From: an uncultured Pelagibacteraceae bacterium | Lineage (GTDB): Bacteria; Pseudomonadota; Alphaproteobacteria; Pelagibacterales; Pelagibacteraceae | Reading direction: 5' to 3' | Length of the DNA: 64,000 nt | NCBI GenBank assembly: GCA_902557215.1 | Contig: CACDZM010000006.1 | Span: 1 to 64,000 of the forward strand | In this document: positions 26,519-35,081 of the stretch, in pieces | Numbering within the stretch: position 1 is the stretch's first letter | How the letters are laid out: every line of letters begins with the position of its first letter | The notes under the pieces: model-generated | What the model was told of the DNA's origin: nothing | Database searches by the model: none | Seen by the model: only the letters and a program-made list of their open reading frames with translations | Position numbers and translations under genes: made by a program

Positions 26519-27520
26519 GTGTCAGATCAATTTAAAGCATTAGTTTTAGATCAAAAAGGTGAAGAATTTATAAGAGAAGTAAAATCTATCGATAAAAGTT
26601 TCTTAAAACATGGGGATGTTACAGTCAAAGTAGATTTTTCAGACTTAAATTTTAAAGATGGCATGATTTTAAAAAATGGTGGGCGGTTAGTAAAAGAGTT
26701 TCCCCACATCCCTGGTATCGATTTCTCAGGAACTGTAATTGAAAGTCAAAATTCAAAATTTAAGGAAGGTGATGAGATAATTTTGACAGGATTTAGGGTT
26801 GGAGAAATATTTTATGGTGGATACTCACAAATTGCAAAAGTCAATGGAGATTTCTTAGTAAAAAAACCAAAAAACTTAACAAGTAAACAAGCTATGACTT
26901 TAGGTACTGCAGGTTTCACATCTTTAATGGCAGCATTCGCTATAAAAGCAAGAGAAGAGTTGTTACTTGGTGAAAAAGTAAAAAATGTTTTAGTCACAGG
27001 AGCAACAGGCGGTGTAGGAAGTGTTGCTGTGATGATTTTAAATAAAATGGGTTATGAGGTTACGGCTGTTTCTGGAAAAGACTCAAAAACAGAGTATTTG
27101 AAATCACTTGGTGCAAAAAACGTTATAAATCGCGCTGAATTTGATAAAGATCCAAAATTAATTGATAAAGGCTTATGGGATGGGGTCGTTGATACTGTTG
27201 GTGGAAAAATTTTAGCCAACGCAATAGTGCAAACAAATCCAACAGGTATTATAGCAGTTTGTGGTAATGCAAGTACGAATGAACTTAACACCAATGTTAT
27301 TCCGTTTATGTTAAGAGGTATAAAACTTTGGGGCATGGACTCTGCAAACTGCAGTATTAAAAGAAGAGAATTTATTTGGGGAGAAGCAGCTAATTTAATT
27401 GATTTTGATTTATTAGAAAAGTCTATTCAAATAATAAGTTTAGAGGAATTGATTGAAACTTATCCTAAAATACTTAAAGGTGAGATCACTGGAAGAGTTT
27501 TAATTGATTTAAACAAATAA
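26519..27520 (+). CDS. acuI: AcuI/YhdH-type acrylyl-CoA reductase (zinc-free MDR family)
   Basis: A 333-residue medium-chain reductase with a GTG start one base after the folE stop. Family features: VDFSDLNFKDGMIL near residue 40, HIPGIDFSGTV near 63, the NADPH-binding VTGATGGVGSVAVMIL near 160-175, and GLWDGVVDTVGG. AcuI reduces acrylyl-CoA to propionyl-CoA and relieves acrylate toxicity during DMSP breakdown; related proteins act as general quinone reductases. The prp genes at 43-46 kb could use the propionyl-CoA. A LysR gene overlaps its stop. Confidence 0.82.
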   Translation: MSDQFKALVLDQKGEEFIREVKSIDKSFLKHGDVTVKVDFSDLNFKDGMILKNGGRLVKEFPHIPGIDFSGTVIESQNSKFKEGDEIILTGFRVGEIFYGGYSQIAKVNGDFLVKKPKNLTSKQAMTLGTAGFTSLMAAFAIKAREELLLGEKVKNVLVTGATGGVGSVAVMILNKMGYEVTAVSGKDSKTEYLKSLGAKNVINRAEFDKDPKLIDKGLWDGVVDTVGGKILANAIVQTNPTGIIAVCGNASTNELNTNVIPFMLRGIKLWGMDSANCSIKRREFIWGEAANLIDFDLLEKSIQIISLEELIETYPKILKGEITGRVLIDLNK

Positions 27521-28410
27521 TGGATTGGGATAAATTAAAAATCTTTCATGCTGTTGCAGAAGCTGGTAGTTTTACTAGTGCAACTGTCAATTTAAATCTA
27601 AGTCAGTCAGCTATAAGCAGACAAATACAATCCCTTGAACAAGATTTGAAAGTTCAATTATTTGAAAGGCACGCAAGGGGATTAACACTTACTGAAAATG
27701 GTGAGTATGTTTTCAAAACTGCACATGAGGTAATTAGCAAGTTAAAAGAGGTAGAAACTTCATTAGGTGATCAAAAAAATAAACCTACTGGTAAATTAAC
27801 TATCACCACTGTTAGAAGTTTTGGTACACATTGGTTAACTCCTAGAATACAAGAATTTATGAGACTTCATCCAGAAATAGAGATCGAACTTGTATTTGAT
27901 GATAAAGAATTAGATTTGAGCACAAGACAAGCAGATATAGGTATTTTTATGAGAAGACCTAAACAGCTTAATTACATTCAAAAAAAATTAGTTGATATTA
28001 AATACTATATTTATGGTTCAAATAAATACCTTGAAAAAAATGGAATGCCTAAAACTATAGGAGATTTGAACAAGCATAAGTTTATCTCATTTGGTAAAGG
28101 AGCACCATCTCCAGTTTATAATCCAGATTGGGCTTTAAAACTTGGTATGCACGATGGCAAAAAAAGAAAAACTATAATGAAAGTTAACAGTGTTATGGGT
28201 TTACTCTTAGCTGTTGAGTCTGGAGTTGGTTTAGCAGCATTACCTGAATATTTAGTAAGTGACTCAAACAAAGTTATAAAGGTATTACCAAAATCTGAAG
28301 GTCCAATTACAGAAGCCCATTTTGTGTATCCTCAATCCTTAAAAAATACCGCTAGAGTTCAAGCATTTAGAAATTTTTTATTCAGTAAAATTGGCGACTG
28401 GGAAGCTTAA
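27520..28410 (+). CDS. LysR-type transcriptional regulator
   Basis: A 296-residue LTTR. The winged helix-turn-helix lies at residues 1-60 (KIFHAVAEAGSFTSATVNL, then LSQSAISRQIQSLEQDL), followed by a type 2 periplasmic-binding-like effector domain. Its ATG shares one base with the acuI stop. LTTRs usually control a neighbour, so folE-acuI or its own operon are candidate targets. A putative iron-uptake operon lies downstream but has its own Fur-type box. Effector unknown. Confidence 0.9.
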   Translation: MDWDKLKIFHAVAEAGSFTSATVNLNLSQSAISRQIQSLEQDLKVQLFERHARGLTLTENGEYVFKTAHEVISKLKEVETSLGDQKNKPTGKLTITTVRSFGTHWLTPRIQEFMRLHPEIEIELVFDDKELDLSTRQADIGIFMRRPKQLNYIQKKLVDIKYYIYGSNKYLEKNGMPKTIGDLNKHKFISFGKGAPSPVYNPDWALKLGMHDGKKRKTIMKVNSVMGLLLAVESGVGLAALPEYLVSDSNKVIKVLPKSEGPITEAHFVYPQSLKNTARVQAFRNFLFSKIGDWEA

Positions 28411-28467
28411 TCGGGCATTTTTAGATAATTCTCTATAAGATTATCCGTGTGCGACATTGTTGCGATT

Positions 28468-28486
28468 GATTATCATTATCATTGCG
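28468..28486. promoter_or_regulatory. Fur-type iron box before the ferric-iron transporter
   Basis: Read on the minus strand, the stretch contains two exact GATAAT hexamers in tandem plus a third degenerate one, the array expected of a Fur box (consensus built from GATAAT repeats). A related pair, GATAAT and ATTATC separated by 10 bases, lies just upstream at 28424-28445. Both sit ahead of the binding-protein start at 28533. Repression by Fur or a related iron regulator under iron sufficiency is the natural inference. Confidence 0.65.
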
Positions 28487-28532
28487 AATAGTTATCATTT
28501 TCAACTAAATAATGCGGAGAAATGGAGAACGA

Positions 28533-29561
28533 ATGAAAAAAGTAACGATTTTTGCAATAATCACATCTTTATTTGTATCAACTTTTTCTATCGCAAATGA
28601 AGTTAATGTTTTTAATGCAAGACATTACAAAGCAGACTCAGAACTTTATTCCAAGTTTACAAATTTAACTGGCATAAAAGTAAATTTAATTAATGGCAAA
28701 TCTGGTGCCTTAGAAAAAAGAATAATTAGCGAGGGTGCAGATACTTCGGCCGACCTTTATATCACAGCAGATGCTGGAAGGTGTGGTGCTATGGATGCGA
28801 AAGGCACACTTCAAGGTGGTTTAACATCCCCTGCTATTAAAGCAGCTGTTCCAAAAACTTTTAGAACAAGCAAGTGGGTTGGAATCGCAAAAAGAGCAAG
28901 AATAATTTATTATTCACCTGAAAGAGTAACTGGCGCTGAATTATCTGGAATGACTTATGAAGGTCTAGCTGATCCTAAATGGAAAGGTAGATTAGTAATT
29001 AGAAAATCTAGCAATATTTACAACAAATCTCTTGTAGCATCATTGATAAAAAACAATGGAAAAGCTGCAACAGCTGCATGGGCTGAAGGAGTTGTTGCTA
29101 ATATGGCAAGAACACCAACCGGTAATGACAGAGCTCAAATAATGGCAGTGGCTGCTGGTGAAGCAGATATTGCAGTGGCTAACACATACTATTTAGCTCT
29201 GATGTTATCTGGAAAAAAAGGTGCAGAACAACAAGAAGCAGCTAAAAAAGTTAAAGCTTTTTTCCCTAATCAAAATGACAGAGGAACACACATGAATGTT
29301 AGTTGTGCAGCCTTAGTAAAAGGTGCACCAAATAAAACTAATGCTGTCAAACTTGTAGAGTTTTTATTAACTCCGCAGTCTCAGGAGCATTTTACAAATA
29401 ATACTTTTGAGTTTCCAATGATTGATGGTGTTTCACCAAGTCCACTAGTTGTTAATAACTTAGGATTAGATTTCAAACAAGACATGAAGACTAAACTAGA
29501 TTCTTATGGAAAAAATCAAGCTGCCGCAGTAGAGGTTATGACAGCCGCTGGTTGGAAGTAA
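28533..29561 (+). CDS. Ferric iron ABC transporter, periplasmic binding protein
   Basis: A 342-residue FutA/FbpA-type receptor. The start at 28533 is chosen because it is preceded by a GGAGAA ribosome-binding site and gives a signal peptide ending near SIANEV; the in-frame ATG at 28512 adds seven polar residues. Motifs include VNVFNARHYKADSELY near the mature start and ANTYYLALML with paired tyrosines, the usual Fe(III) ligands. It delivers ferric iron to the permease. Fur-type box upstream; the permease and ATPase genes follow. Confidence 0.9.
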   Translation: MKKVTIFAIITSLFVSTFSIANEVNVFNARHYKADSELYSKFTNLTGIKVNLINGKSGALEKRIISEGADTSADLYITADAGRCGAMDAKGTLQGGLTSPAIKAAVPKTFRTSKWVGIAKRARIIYYSPERVTGAELSGMTYEGLADPKWKGRLVIRKSSNIYNKSLVASLIKNNGKAATAAWAEGVVANMARTPTGNDRAQIMAVAAGEADIAVANTYYLALMLSGKKGAEQQEAAKKVKAFFPNQNDRGTHMNVSCAALVKGAPNKTNAVKLVEFLLTPQSQEHFTNNTFEFPMIDGVSPSPLVVNNLGLDFKQDMKTKLDSYGKNQAAAVEVMTAAGWK

Positions 29562-29563
29562 GT

Positions 29564-29737
29564 ATGGTAAAAGAAAAAGAAAAATTTATTTCTGAAGTTG
29601 ATTTTAATAAATCTTCGGTTGCATGTTCCCCATGTTTAATTGAGTGTAAAAAAATCAATGAAAGGATAAATAAAAGAAAAATAACAGAAATTAAGACTGA
29701 GGAGGTTCCGCATATCCTAAAAGTATTTAATTTTTGA
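29564..29737 (+). CDS. Small cysteine-motif protein, 57 residues
   Basis: The frame starts at ATG 29564, three bases after the receptor stop (an overlapping upstream codon at 29552 is less likely). The protein is charged and contains CSPCLIEC, three cysteines in a CxxCxxxC pattern, at about residues 21-28. That spacing could bind a metal or an Fe-S cluster. It lies between the ferric-iron receptor and permease genes, before a hairpin. No family recognised; a link to iron handling is inference from position. Confidence 0.6.
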   Translation: MVKEKEKFISEVDFNKSSVACSPCLIECKKINERINKRKITEIKTEEVPHILKVFNF

Positions 29738-29748
29738 TTTTCTTAAAT

Positions 29749-29784
29749 AGTGTCCACTATTAGTGAAAGTTAATTGTGGACACT
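29749..29784 (+). terminator. Inverted repeat between receptor and permease genes
   Basis: A perfect 9-bp stem (29749-29757 with 29776-29784) with an 18-base loop, followed by TTACTTTTT. It lies 35 bases before the permease start. It can act as a partial terminator, giving more receptor than permease, similar to the hairpin in the Liv-type operon. Confidence 0.6.
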
Positions 29785-29818
29785 TTACTTTTTCCATGTT
29801 TATAAGGCGGATTATAAT

Positions 29819-31438
29819 ATGAAATTCAATAGTTGGTTTGTTTCATCTTTTTTAATTTCTTTAATTGTACTAATTCCAGTGATAACTGTATTTGCAAGTT
29901 TTTTTGAAGCTACTTCTAATTATTATGAAATATTAAAAAATACTTTTTTAATTGAGTATATTTTTAATTCACTTACTCTTTTGTTATCAGTCTTATTACT
30001 TACATTTATTATTGGTACTGGTGCAGCTTACCTAGTATCTTTCTATGAATTCCCAGGAAGTAATTTTTTTAAATGGGCATTGATATTATCTTTTGCAGTC
30101 CCACCCTACATTTATGCATACTCTTTAACTGCCTTTTTTGAAAATTATGGAACTGCATTTACAATTTTAAAAAACCTATTTGGCGAGGCAAATTATAATA
30201 AAAATATTCCTAAATTTGATGGTATGTTTGGAGCGATATTATCAATATCTCTCTCTTTATATGCATATGTATATATACTTGCCAGGGCATCATTTTTATA
30301 TCAGTCGCAAAATCTTATTGATCTCGGAAAAAATTTAGGCTTTTCAAGATTTAAATCCTTTTTTAAAGTAATATTGCCTGCAGCAAGACCGGCTATAGTT
30401 GCGGGTTTATCTTTGGTAGCAATGGAAACTTTAGCAGAGTTCGGTGCAGTTGACTTTTTTTCAATAAATACTTTGACTACAGGTATTTATAACTCCTGGA
30501 TTTATTTTGATGATTTAGCTTTTGCTAATCGAGTATCCTTTTTTTTATTATTATTTATATTTTCTTTATTTATTTTGGAAAATTTATCTAGAAGAAGAGC
30601 TAAATATCACTTTAATTCGAAAGGTGGATTTAAACAAAAAGAAAAAATAAAACTGTTTGGAATTGACGCTTATTTAGCTTTTGGCTTTTGTTTTTTTATT
30701 TTTTTTATAAGTTTTTTATTTCCACTAAGTCAGATGCTTTACTGGACAATAAAATTTCCTGAAAACCTATTTGATTTGAAAATTACTAATTTAATTTTAA
30801 ATACTTTGTATTTAGTTTTATTATCTAGTTTAGTTTTAATAATATTTTCTTTAATATCAAATTACGGCAACAGAGTTTCAAACAATAAAATTCTTAATTT
30901 TTTATCTACATTATCAATTTCGGGCTATGCTATACCTGGAGTGATTTTAGCAATAGCTTTTATTACTTTTATAGCTTGGTTTGATGATAGTATAGTTAAA
31001 TCATTCGGATTTTCTTCAATCAAAAAAATATTTATAGGCTCTGTGTTTGGATTAGTTTTAGTTTACTTTATCAGATTTTATTCATTAGCTTTTAATGGGA
31101 TAAAATCAGGATATGAAAAGATGAATATTTCTGTCGATGAGAGTGCTTACCTACTTGGTTATTCTAAAAGAAAAACTTTTACAAATATTCATATACCTTT
31201 TTTAAGAAATTCCCTTTTGTTTATTATCATACTTATCTCTTTAGAAATAATTAGGGAATTACCAATAACTCTTATTTTAAGACCTTTTAATTTTGAAACC
31301 TTTGCTACTACTGCATATATCTCTGCATCTGAAGATTTATTAGAAGCTGCAGCAGTACCTTCCTTATTTTTAATTTTAATTGCCAGTTTATTTATTATAG
31401 TAACATCAAAATATATTTTAAGAGAAAATCATGAGTAA
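29819..31438 (+). CDS. Ferric iron ABC transporter permease (FutB/FbpB-like)
   Basis: A 539-residue fused double permease with about twelve helices. The start at 29819 has GGCGG 10 bases upstream; the open frame from 29774 crosses the hairpin region and is rejected. Two binding-protein-dependent permease loops are visible: LGKNLGFSRFKSFFKVILPAARPAI in the first half and ESAYLLGYSKRKTFTNIHIPFLRNSL in the second, both EAA-like. It imports Fe(III) with the receptor and ATPase encoded beside it. The ATPase gene overlaps its end by 8 bp. Confidence 0.9.
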   Translation: MKFNSWFVSSFLISLIVLIPVITVFASFFEATSNYYEILKNTFLIEYIFNSLTLLLSVLLLTFIIGTGAAYLVSFYEFPGSNFFKWALILSFAVPPYIYAYSLTAFFENYGTAFTILKNLFGEANYNKNIPKFDGMFGAILSISLSLYAYVYILARASFLYQSQNLIDLGKNLGFSRFKSFFKVILPAARPAIVAGLSLVAMETLAEFGAVDFFSINTLTTGIYNSWIYFDDLAFANRVSFFLLLFIFSLFILENLSRRRAKYHFNSKGGFKQKEKIKLFGIDAYLAFGFCFFIFFISFLFPLSQMLYWTIKFPENLFDLKITNLILNTLYLVLLSSLVLIIFSLISNYGNRVSNNKILNFLSTLSISGYAIPGVILAIAFITFIAWFDDSIVKSFGFSSIKKIFIGSVFGLVLVYFIRFYSLAFNGIKSGYEKMNISVDESAYLLGYSKRKTFTNIHIPFLRNSLLFIIILISLEIIRELPITLILRPFNFETFATTAYISASEDLLEAAAVPSLFLILIASLFIIVTSKYILRENHE

Positions 31439-32492
31439 TAACTTTTTTGAAATTAAAAACGTCGACTTTAAGATCGGAAATAAAGTTAAGGTAAAGAATG
31501 TTTCCTTTTCGATAGAAAAAGAAGGGGACATCATATGTTTATTGGGACCCTCTGGTATTGGCAAAACGACAATTTTAAGAACTATTGCTGGTTTGGAAAA
31601 TATAAATAAAGGTTCAATTGCGCTCAAAGGAAAAACCTTATCCTCAGAAAAAATAAATATTGAACCTGAGAACAGAAATATATCGCTTGCTTTTCAGGAG
31701 AACAGTTTATTTCCACATTACACGATTAAAAAAAATATATTATTGGGAGCTGAAAGAAATGAGATCAAAAAAAGTAAATCTATTAATTCTGGAGAATTAA
31801 TTGATTTATTGGATATTTCACAAATATTAGATAAATTTCCTCATGAAATAAGTGCTGGTGAAGCTCAAAGGGCGTCACTCGCAAGATCTCTTATCACACA
31901 GCCTGATTTATTGCTTTTAGATGAACCACTATCAAATGTAGATCAAAGTTTTAAAGAGGAGATACAAGAAAAGTTAAAGAAAGTATTAAAGAATTCAAAG
32001 ACAACTACAATTATAGTCACCCATGACTCTTATGAGGCTTTTTACCTAGGATCAAAATGTGGAATAATTTTAAATCAAGAGCTTAAACAATTTGATGACC
32101 CTTATAATGTTTATCATTTACCAAACTCGGTAGAAGTAGTTAATTTTTTAAATAGAGGAATTCTAATTCCTGCAGAGGTTACAAGCCCTAAAAGTCTTGA
32201 AAACAAGGATCTGGGAACAATTACTGGTAACTTTGTCAAACCATTCCCAATAGGATCTAAAGTAAAGCTTCTAATTCAACCAGAGGACTTACATCATGAT
32301 GATGGAAGTAACTTAAAATTCGAGGTGATTGACAGAAAATTTAGGGGTACTAACTTTATTTACACCCTTAAAACTCCAACTAATACCCTCATTCCTGTAT
32401 TTGTTCACTCTCATCATATCCATCAACATGAGGTGGATGAAAAATTTGGTATAAAAAGACCAATTCATATTGATCATATAGTTTGCTTCTAA
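31431..32492 (+). CDS. Ferric iron ABC transporter ATP-binding protein (FbpC/FutC-like)
   Basis: A 353-residue ATPase. Walker A GPSGIGKTT is at residues 39-47, the signature is the variant ISAGEAQRASLARSL, and Walker B is LLLLDEPLSNVD with ATHD-like VTHDSYEAF. A C-terminal TOBE-like regulatory domain follows from about residue 240 (LLIQPEDLHHDDG). A histidine-rich stretch near the end (VHSHHIHQHEVDE) is unusual and could sense metal. Third gene of the putative iron operon. Confidence 0.9.
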   Translation: MSNNFFEIKNVDFKIGNKVKVKNVSFSIEKEGDIICLLGPSGIGKTTILRTIAGLENINKGSIALKGKTLSSEKINIEPENRNISLAFQENSLFPHYTIKKNILLGAERNEIKKSKSINSGELIDLLDISQILDKFPHEISAGEAQRASLARSLITQPDLLLLDEPLSNVDQSFKEEIQEKLKKVLKNSKTTTIIVTHDSYEAFYLGSKCGIILNQELKQFDDPYNVYHLPNSVEVVNFLNRGILIPAEVTSPKSLENKDLGTITGNFVKPFPIGSKVKLLIQPEDLHHDDGSNLKFEVIDRKFRGTNFIYTLKTPTNTLIPVFVHSHHIHQHEVDEKFGIKRPIHIDHIVCF

Positions 32493-32511
32493 TAAAAGCC
32501 TTTTTAATAAA

Positions 32512-33207
32512 ATGAGTAGTAAGCTTAAGATATTTCTAAAAGGAGTAATTGATGTAAGTCCATTAATGATCCCTGTAGTACCTTTTGGATTAATATTTGG
32601 TGTTTTAGCTATTGACGTTGGATTTACACCTTTGGAAACAATGGGAATGTCTTTAATTATATTCGGAGGTGCTTCTCAAATAGTTCTTTTACAATTATTT
32701 TCAGGAGGTGCTTCTTCTTTAGTAATTGTTAGCTCAGTAGGAGCAGTAAACTCTAGACACTTGCTTTATGGAGCTGTTGTTTCTGAACACTTGTCAGATT
32801 TAAAATTAATTTGGAAAATTATTATTTCTTATTTTTTAATTGACCAGGCATTTGCCAGATCAAATGAATACTTCAAAAAAAACAAAGATGAAAATAAATA
32901 TTTTCATTTAGTTGGTGGTGGTGCAACTTGTTGGATAATATGGCAATCAACAACTTTTTTAGGAATTATACTAGGTGCTGCTATTCCAGAAAAACTTGGA
33001 TTAAGTTTTGCGATTCCATTAACTTTTTTAGCTTTACTGATTAACGATTTTAGAAAATTTATTAATGTAGTTGTAATAATAGTTTCAGGACTTGTTGCTA
33101 CTCTCGGCTATAATATAATTCCATTTAAAGCTTATGTAATTGTTGCTGCATTAATTGGATTACTTTCAGCAATTATTTTAACAAAAATGACTAAAACAAA
33201 TGAGTAA
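32512..33207 (+). CDS. azlC: AzlC-family branched-chain amino acid exporter, large subunit
   Basis: A 231-residue membrane protein with about six helices. Characteristic AzlC sequences are IPVVPFGLIFGVLAIDVGF near the start and FGGASQIVLLQLFSGGAS, NSRHLLYGA further on. With AzlD it exports branched-chain amino acids or analogues across the inner membrane. The AzlD gene overlaps by 8 bp. Together with the Liv-type importer at the start of the window it suggests tuning of such pools, although the two are not linked. Confidence 0.92.
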   Translation: MSSKLKIFLKGVIDVSPLMIPVVPFGLIFGVLAIDVGFTPLETMGMSLIIFGGASQIVLLQLFSGGASSLVIVSSVGAVNSRHLLYGAVVSEHLSDLKLIWKIIISYFLIDQAFARSNEYFKKNKDENKYFHLVGGGATCWIIWQSTTFLGIILGAAIPEKLGLSFAIPLTFLALLINDFRKFINVVVIIVSGLVATLGYNIIPFKAYVIVAALIGLLSAIILTKMTKTNE

Positions 33208-33514
33208 TTGGGCTTTAATAATATATTGTGGACTAATCACTTATCTCACAAGATTTACTATGATTGCTTTAATTAAAAAAGAAATGTTTAATGATAGAAT
33301 TAGAGAGATATTGTCTTTTGTACCGTCCGCAATATTTCCTGCAATCATTTTTCCAGCAATCTTTATAAATGATGCAGGACTATTTCAAATCCAGGATAAT
33401 CCAAAGATAATCGCAGCTATAATTGCTGTGGTAATTGGGATTTTTTCAAGAAGTATCATTGCGACAATATTTTCAGGTCTAGCTTCTTATTGGTTTTTAA
33501 TTTTTGTTGTATAA
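33200..33514 (+). CDS. azlD: AzlD-family branched-chain amino acid exporter, small subunit
   Basis: A 104-residue membrane protein with about four helices. LITYLTRFTMIALI at the start and LSFVPSAIFPAIIFPAIF are AzlD hallmarks. It is the obligate small partner of AzlC. The start at 33200 lies inside the azlC end, favouring a coupled 1:1 product. A thioredoxin-like gene follows after 7 bp. Confidence 0.9.
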   Translation: MSNWALIIYCGLITYLTRFTMIALIKKEMFNDRIREILSFVPSAIFPAIIFPAIFINDAGLFQIQDNPKIIAAIIAVVIGIFSRSIIATIFSGLASYWFLIFVV

Positions 33515-33521
33515 GATCGCT

Positions 33522-33917
33522 ATGAAAAAACTTTTATTTTTTTTTATTTGTTTATTTTCAATAAACGTCAATGCGATAGAGAAAGAAACTACTTTTACTA
33601 AAGAATTGTTCAACAAAGCTCAAGCCGAAGGTAAAGTAGTAATAGTTAGTTCTTGGATAAAATATTGTCCTTCATGCGCGGGTCAAATGAAAATTTTAAA
33701 AAATGCCAAAAAAGAAGGTGGTTTATCAGATATTAAATTTGATAATATTGAATACTTCTCTTTTGACGTCACAAATAGAGAAATTGCTGAATTATTAAAA
33801 GTTCAGTTTCAAACTACACTTTTGATTTTTAAAGATAATAAAGAAATATATAGAAGCGTAGGTGAAACAACCAAAGATTTGCTATATGAAGCAATCAAAT
33901 CTTCGATTAAAACCTAA
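33522..33917 (+). CDS. Secreted thioredoxin-like protein
   Basis: A 131-residue protein with a signal peptide (KKLLFFFICLFSINVNA) and a thioredoxin fold. The redox motif CPSC in SSWIKYCPSCAGQMK sits near residue 46, and the cis-proline loop may be FQTTLLIF. The start at 33522 was chosen because it gives a clean signal sequence. It probably acts as a periplasmic disulfide reductase or heme/copper-handling thioredoxin. It ends tail-to-tail with the persulfide dioxygenase gene (4-bp overlap). Confidence 0.8.
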   Translation: MKKLLFFFICLFSINVNAIEKETTFTKELFNKAQAEGKVVIVSSWIKYCPSCAGQMKILKNAKKEGGLSDIKFDNIEYFSFDVTNREIAELLKVQFQTTLLIFKDNKEIYRSVGETTKDLLYEAIKSSIKT

Positions 33918-34594
33918 ATTCCTAATTTAAGATTACTCGCAACGTTATAATCAATTTTTTCTGGTTTCTTAAGATCCAGGTTATTCATAATTTCGATATA
34001 TTCATCTACATTTCTGACTTGCAGCCTTGGGTTAGATCTTTTTTCTTTACCTATCGTGCTAACAGTCTCGCCCTTATAATCATGGGCAGGATATAAAAGT
34101 GTATCTTCGGGAAGTTTTAATAGTCTATTAAATATAGAGTTATAAGCATCTTTAGAACTACCATTTTGAAAATCAGTTCTTCCTGTGCCATTTATAAGTA
34201 ATGTGTCCCCAGAAAATAAATATTTATCCATTAAAAAGCAAAAACTATCAGAGGTATGTCCTGGAGTATAAATTGCTCTAAAATTAATTTTATCTAACTT
34301 AATTATCTCGTCATCTTTGACTTTTATTTCTACAGCGTCAGTCGGGGTATGTTCACCCATAATAGTTACACATTTTGTTTTATCTCTCAACATTCCCGCA
34401 CCAGTGACATGATCAGCATGGATATGGGTGTCTATTACCTTTACTAACTTAAGTTTCAGTTGATTGAGTATTTTTATATAGTCCTCAACATTTTCTAAAA
34501 CAGGGTCTATGATTAAAGCTTCTCTTCCTTCTGCTGAGGCAATTATGTAAGTGTAAGTGCTAGATTTTTTATCAAAAACTTGTTTAAAAATCAT
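33914..34594 (-). CDS. Persulfide dioxygenase (ETHE1 family, metallo-beta-lactamase fold)
   Basis: A 226-residue protein. The metal motif THIHADH (His57, His59, Asp61, His62) is followed by His113 in TPGHTSDSF and Asp130 in FSGDTLLINGTGRTDF, the ETHE1 arrangement with a single iron. The opening FKQVFDKKSSTYTYIIA is also typical. ETHE1 oxidises glutathione persulfide to sulfite. That makes sense for a cell that must use reduced sulfur from organic compounds. Transcribed alone; divergent from the DUF4396-like gene. Confidence 0.9.
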   Translation of the reverse strand: MIFKQVFDKKSSTYTYIIASAEGREALIIDPVLENVEDYIKILNQLKLKLVKVIDTHIHADHVTGAGMLRDKTKCVTIMGEHTPTDAVEIKVKDDEIIKLDKINFRAIYTPGHTSDSFCFLMDKYLFSGDTLLINGTGRTDFQNGSSKDAYNSIFNRLLKLPEDTLLYPAHDYKGETVSTIGKEKRSNPRLQVRNVDEYIEIMNNLDLKKPEKIDYNVASNLKLGI

Positions 34595-34616
34595 AAATTA
34601 ATAATATCACATAAAT

Positions 34617-35054
34617 ATGGAATCCACTACATTTGACTGGCGTTGCTCAAAAACCTGGAAACAAAGTGCTAAAAATACTGCATGGTGTTTGCTGGGTTGT
34701 GCTATCGGAGATTTTGGTACGATTTTATATTTTCAATTAACAAAAATACCATTTCCAGTATTAGGGATAATGATTTTAGCAATTATTAATGGTTTAATCA
34801 CTAGTTTAATTCTTGAGACAATAATTTTGATCAAGCAAAATTTTAGTTTTAGTAATGCGCTCAGAACAGCACTTGGTATGAGTTTTATTTCAATGATAAG
34901 CATGGAAGTTGCAATGAATTTAACAGATTATCTTTTAACAGGTGGTGCAATATTAACTTGGTGGGTTATGCCGTTAATGCTTATAGTTGGATTTCTAACA
35001 CCTTGGCCATATAATTATTGGAGACTTAAAAAATTTGGTGTTGCTTGCCATTAA
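34617..35054 (+). CDS. DUF4396-like membrane protein
   Basis: A 145-residue protein with about four hydrophobic helices. The opening KTWKQSAKNTAWCLLGCAIGDFG is the conserved block of DUF4396, and MISMEVAMNLTDYLLTGG is a second conserved region. Conserved cysteines in the first helix and near the C-terminus hint at metal or redox binding. Function unknown. Family members often sit near copper or heme-handling genes. It is divergent from the ETHE1 gene by 22 bp. Confidence 0.72.
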   Translation: MESTTFDWRCSKTWKQSAKNTAWCLLGCAIGDFGTILYFQLTKIPFPVLGIMILAIINGLITSLILETIILIKQNFSFSNALRTALGMSFISMISMEVAMNLTDYLLTGGAILTWWVMPLMLIVGFLTPWPYNYWRLKKFGVACH

Positions 35055-35081
35055 TCAAAAAATACAAATTAAGTTGATTAA

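Noticed and set aside
29774-29818. Permease start at 29774
   Set aside because: That extension runs through the inverted repeat and lacks a ribosome-binding site; 29819 has both an SD and a normal first helix.
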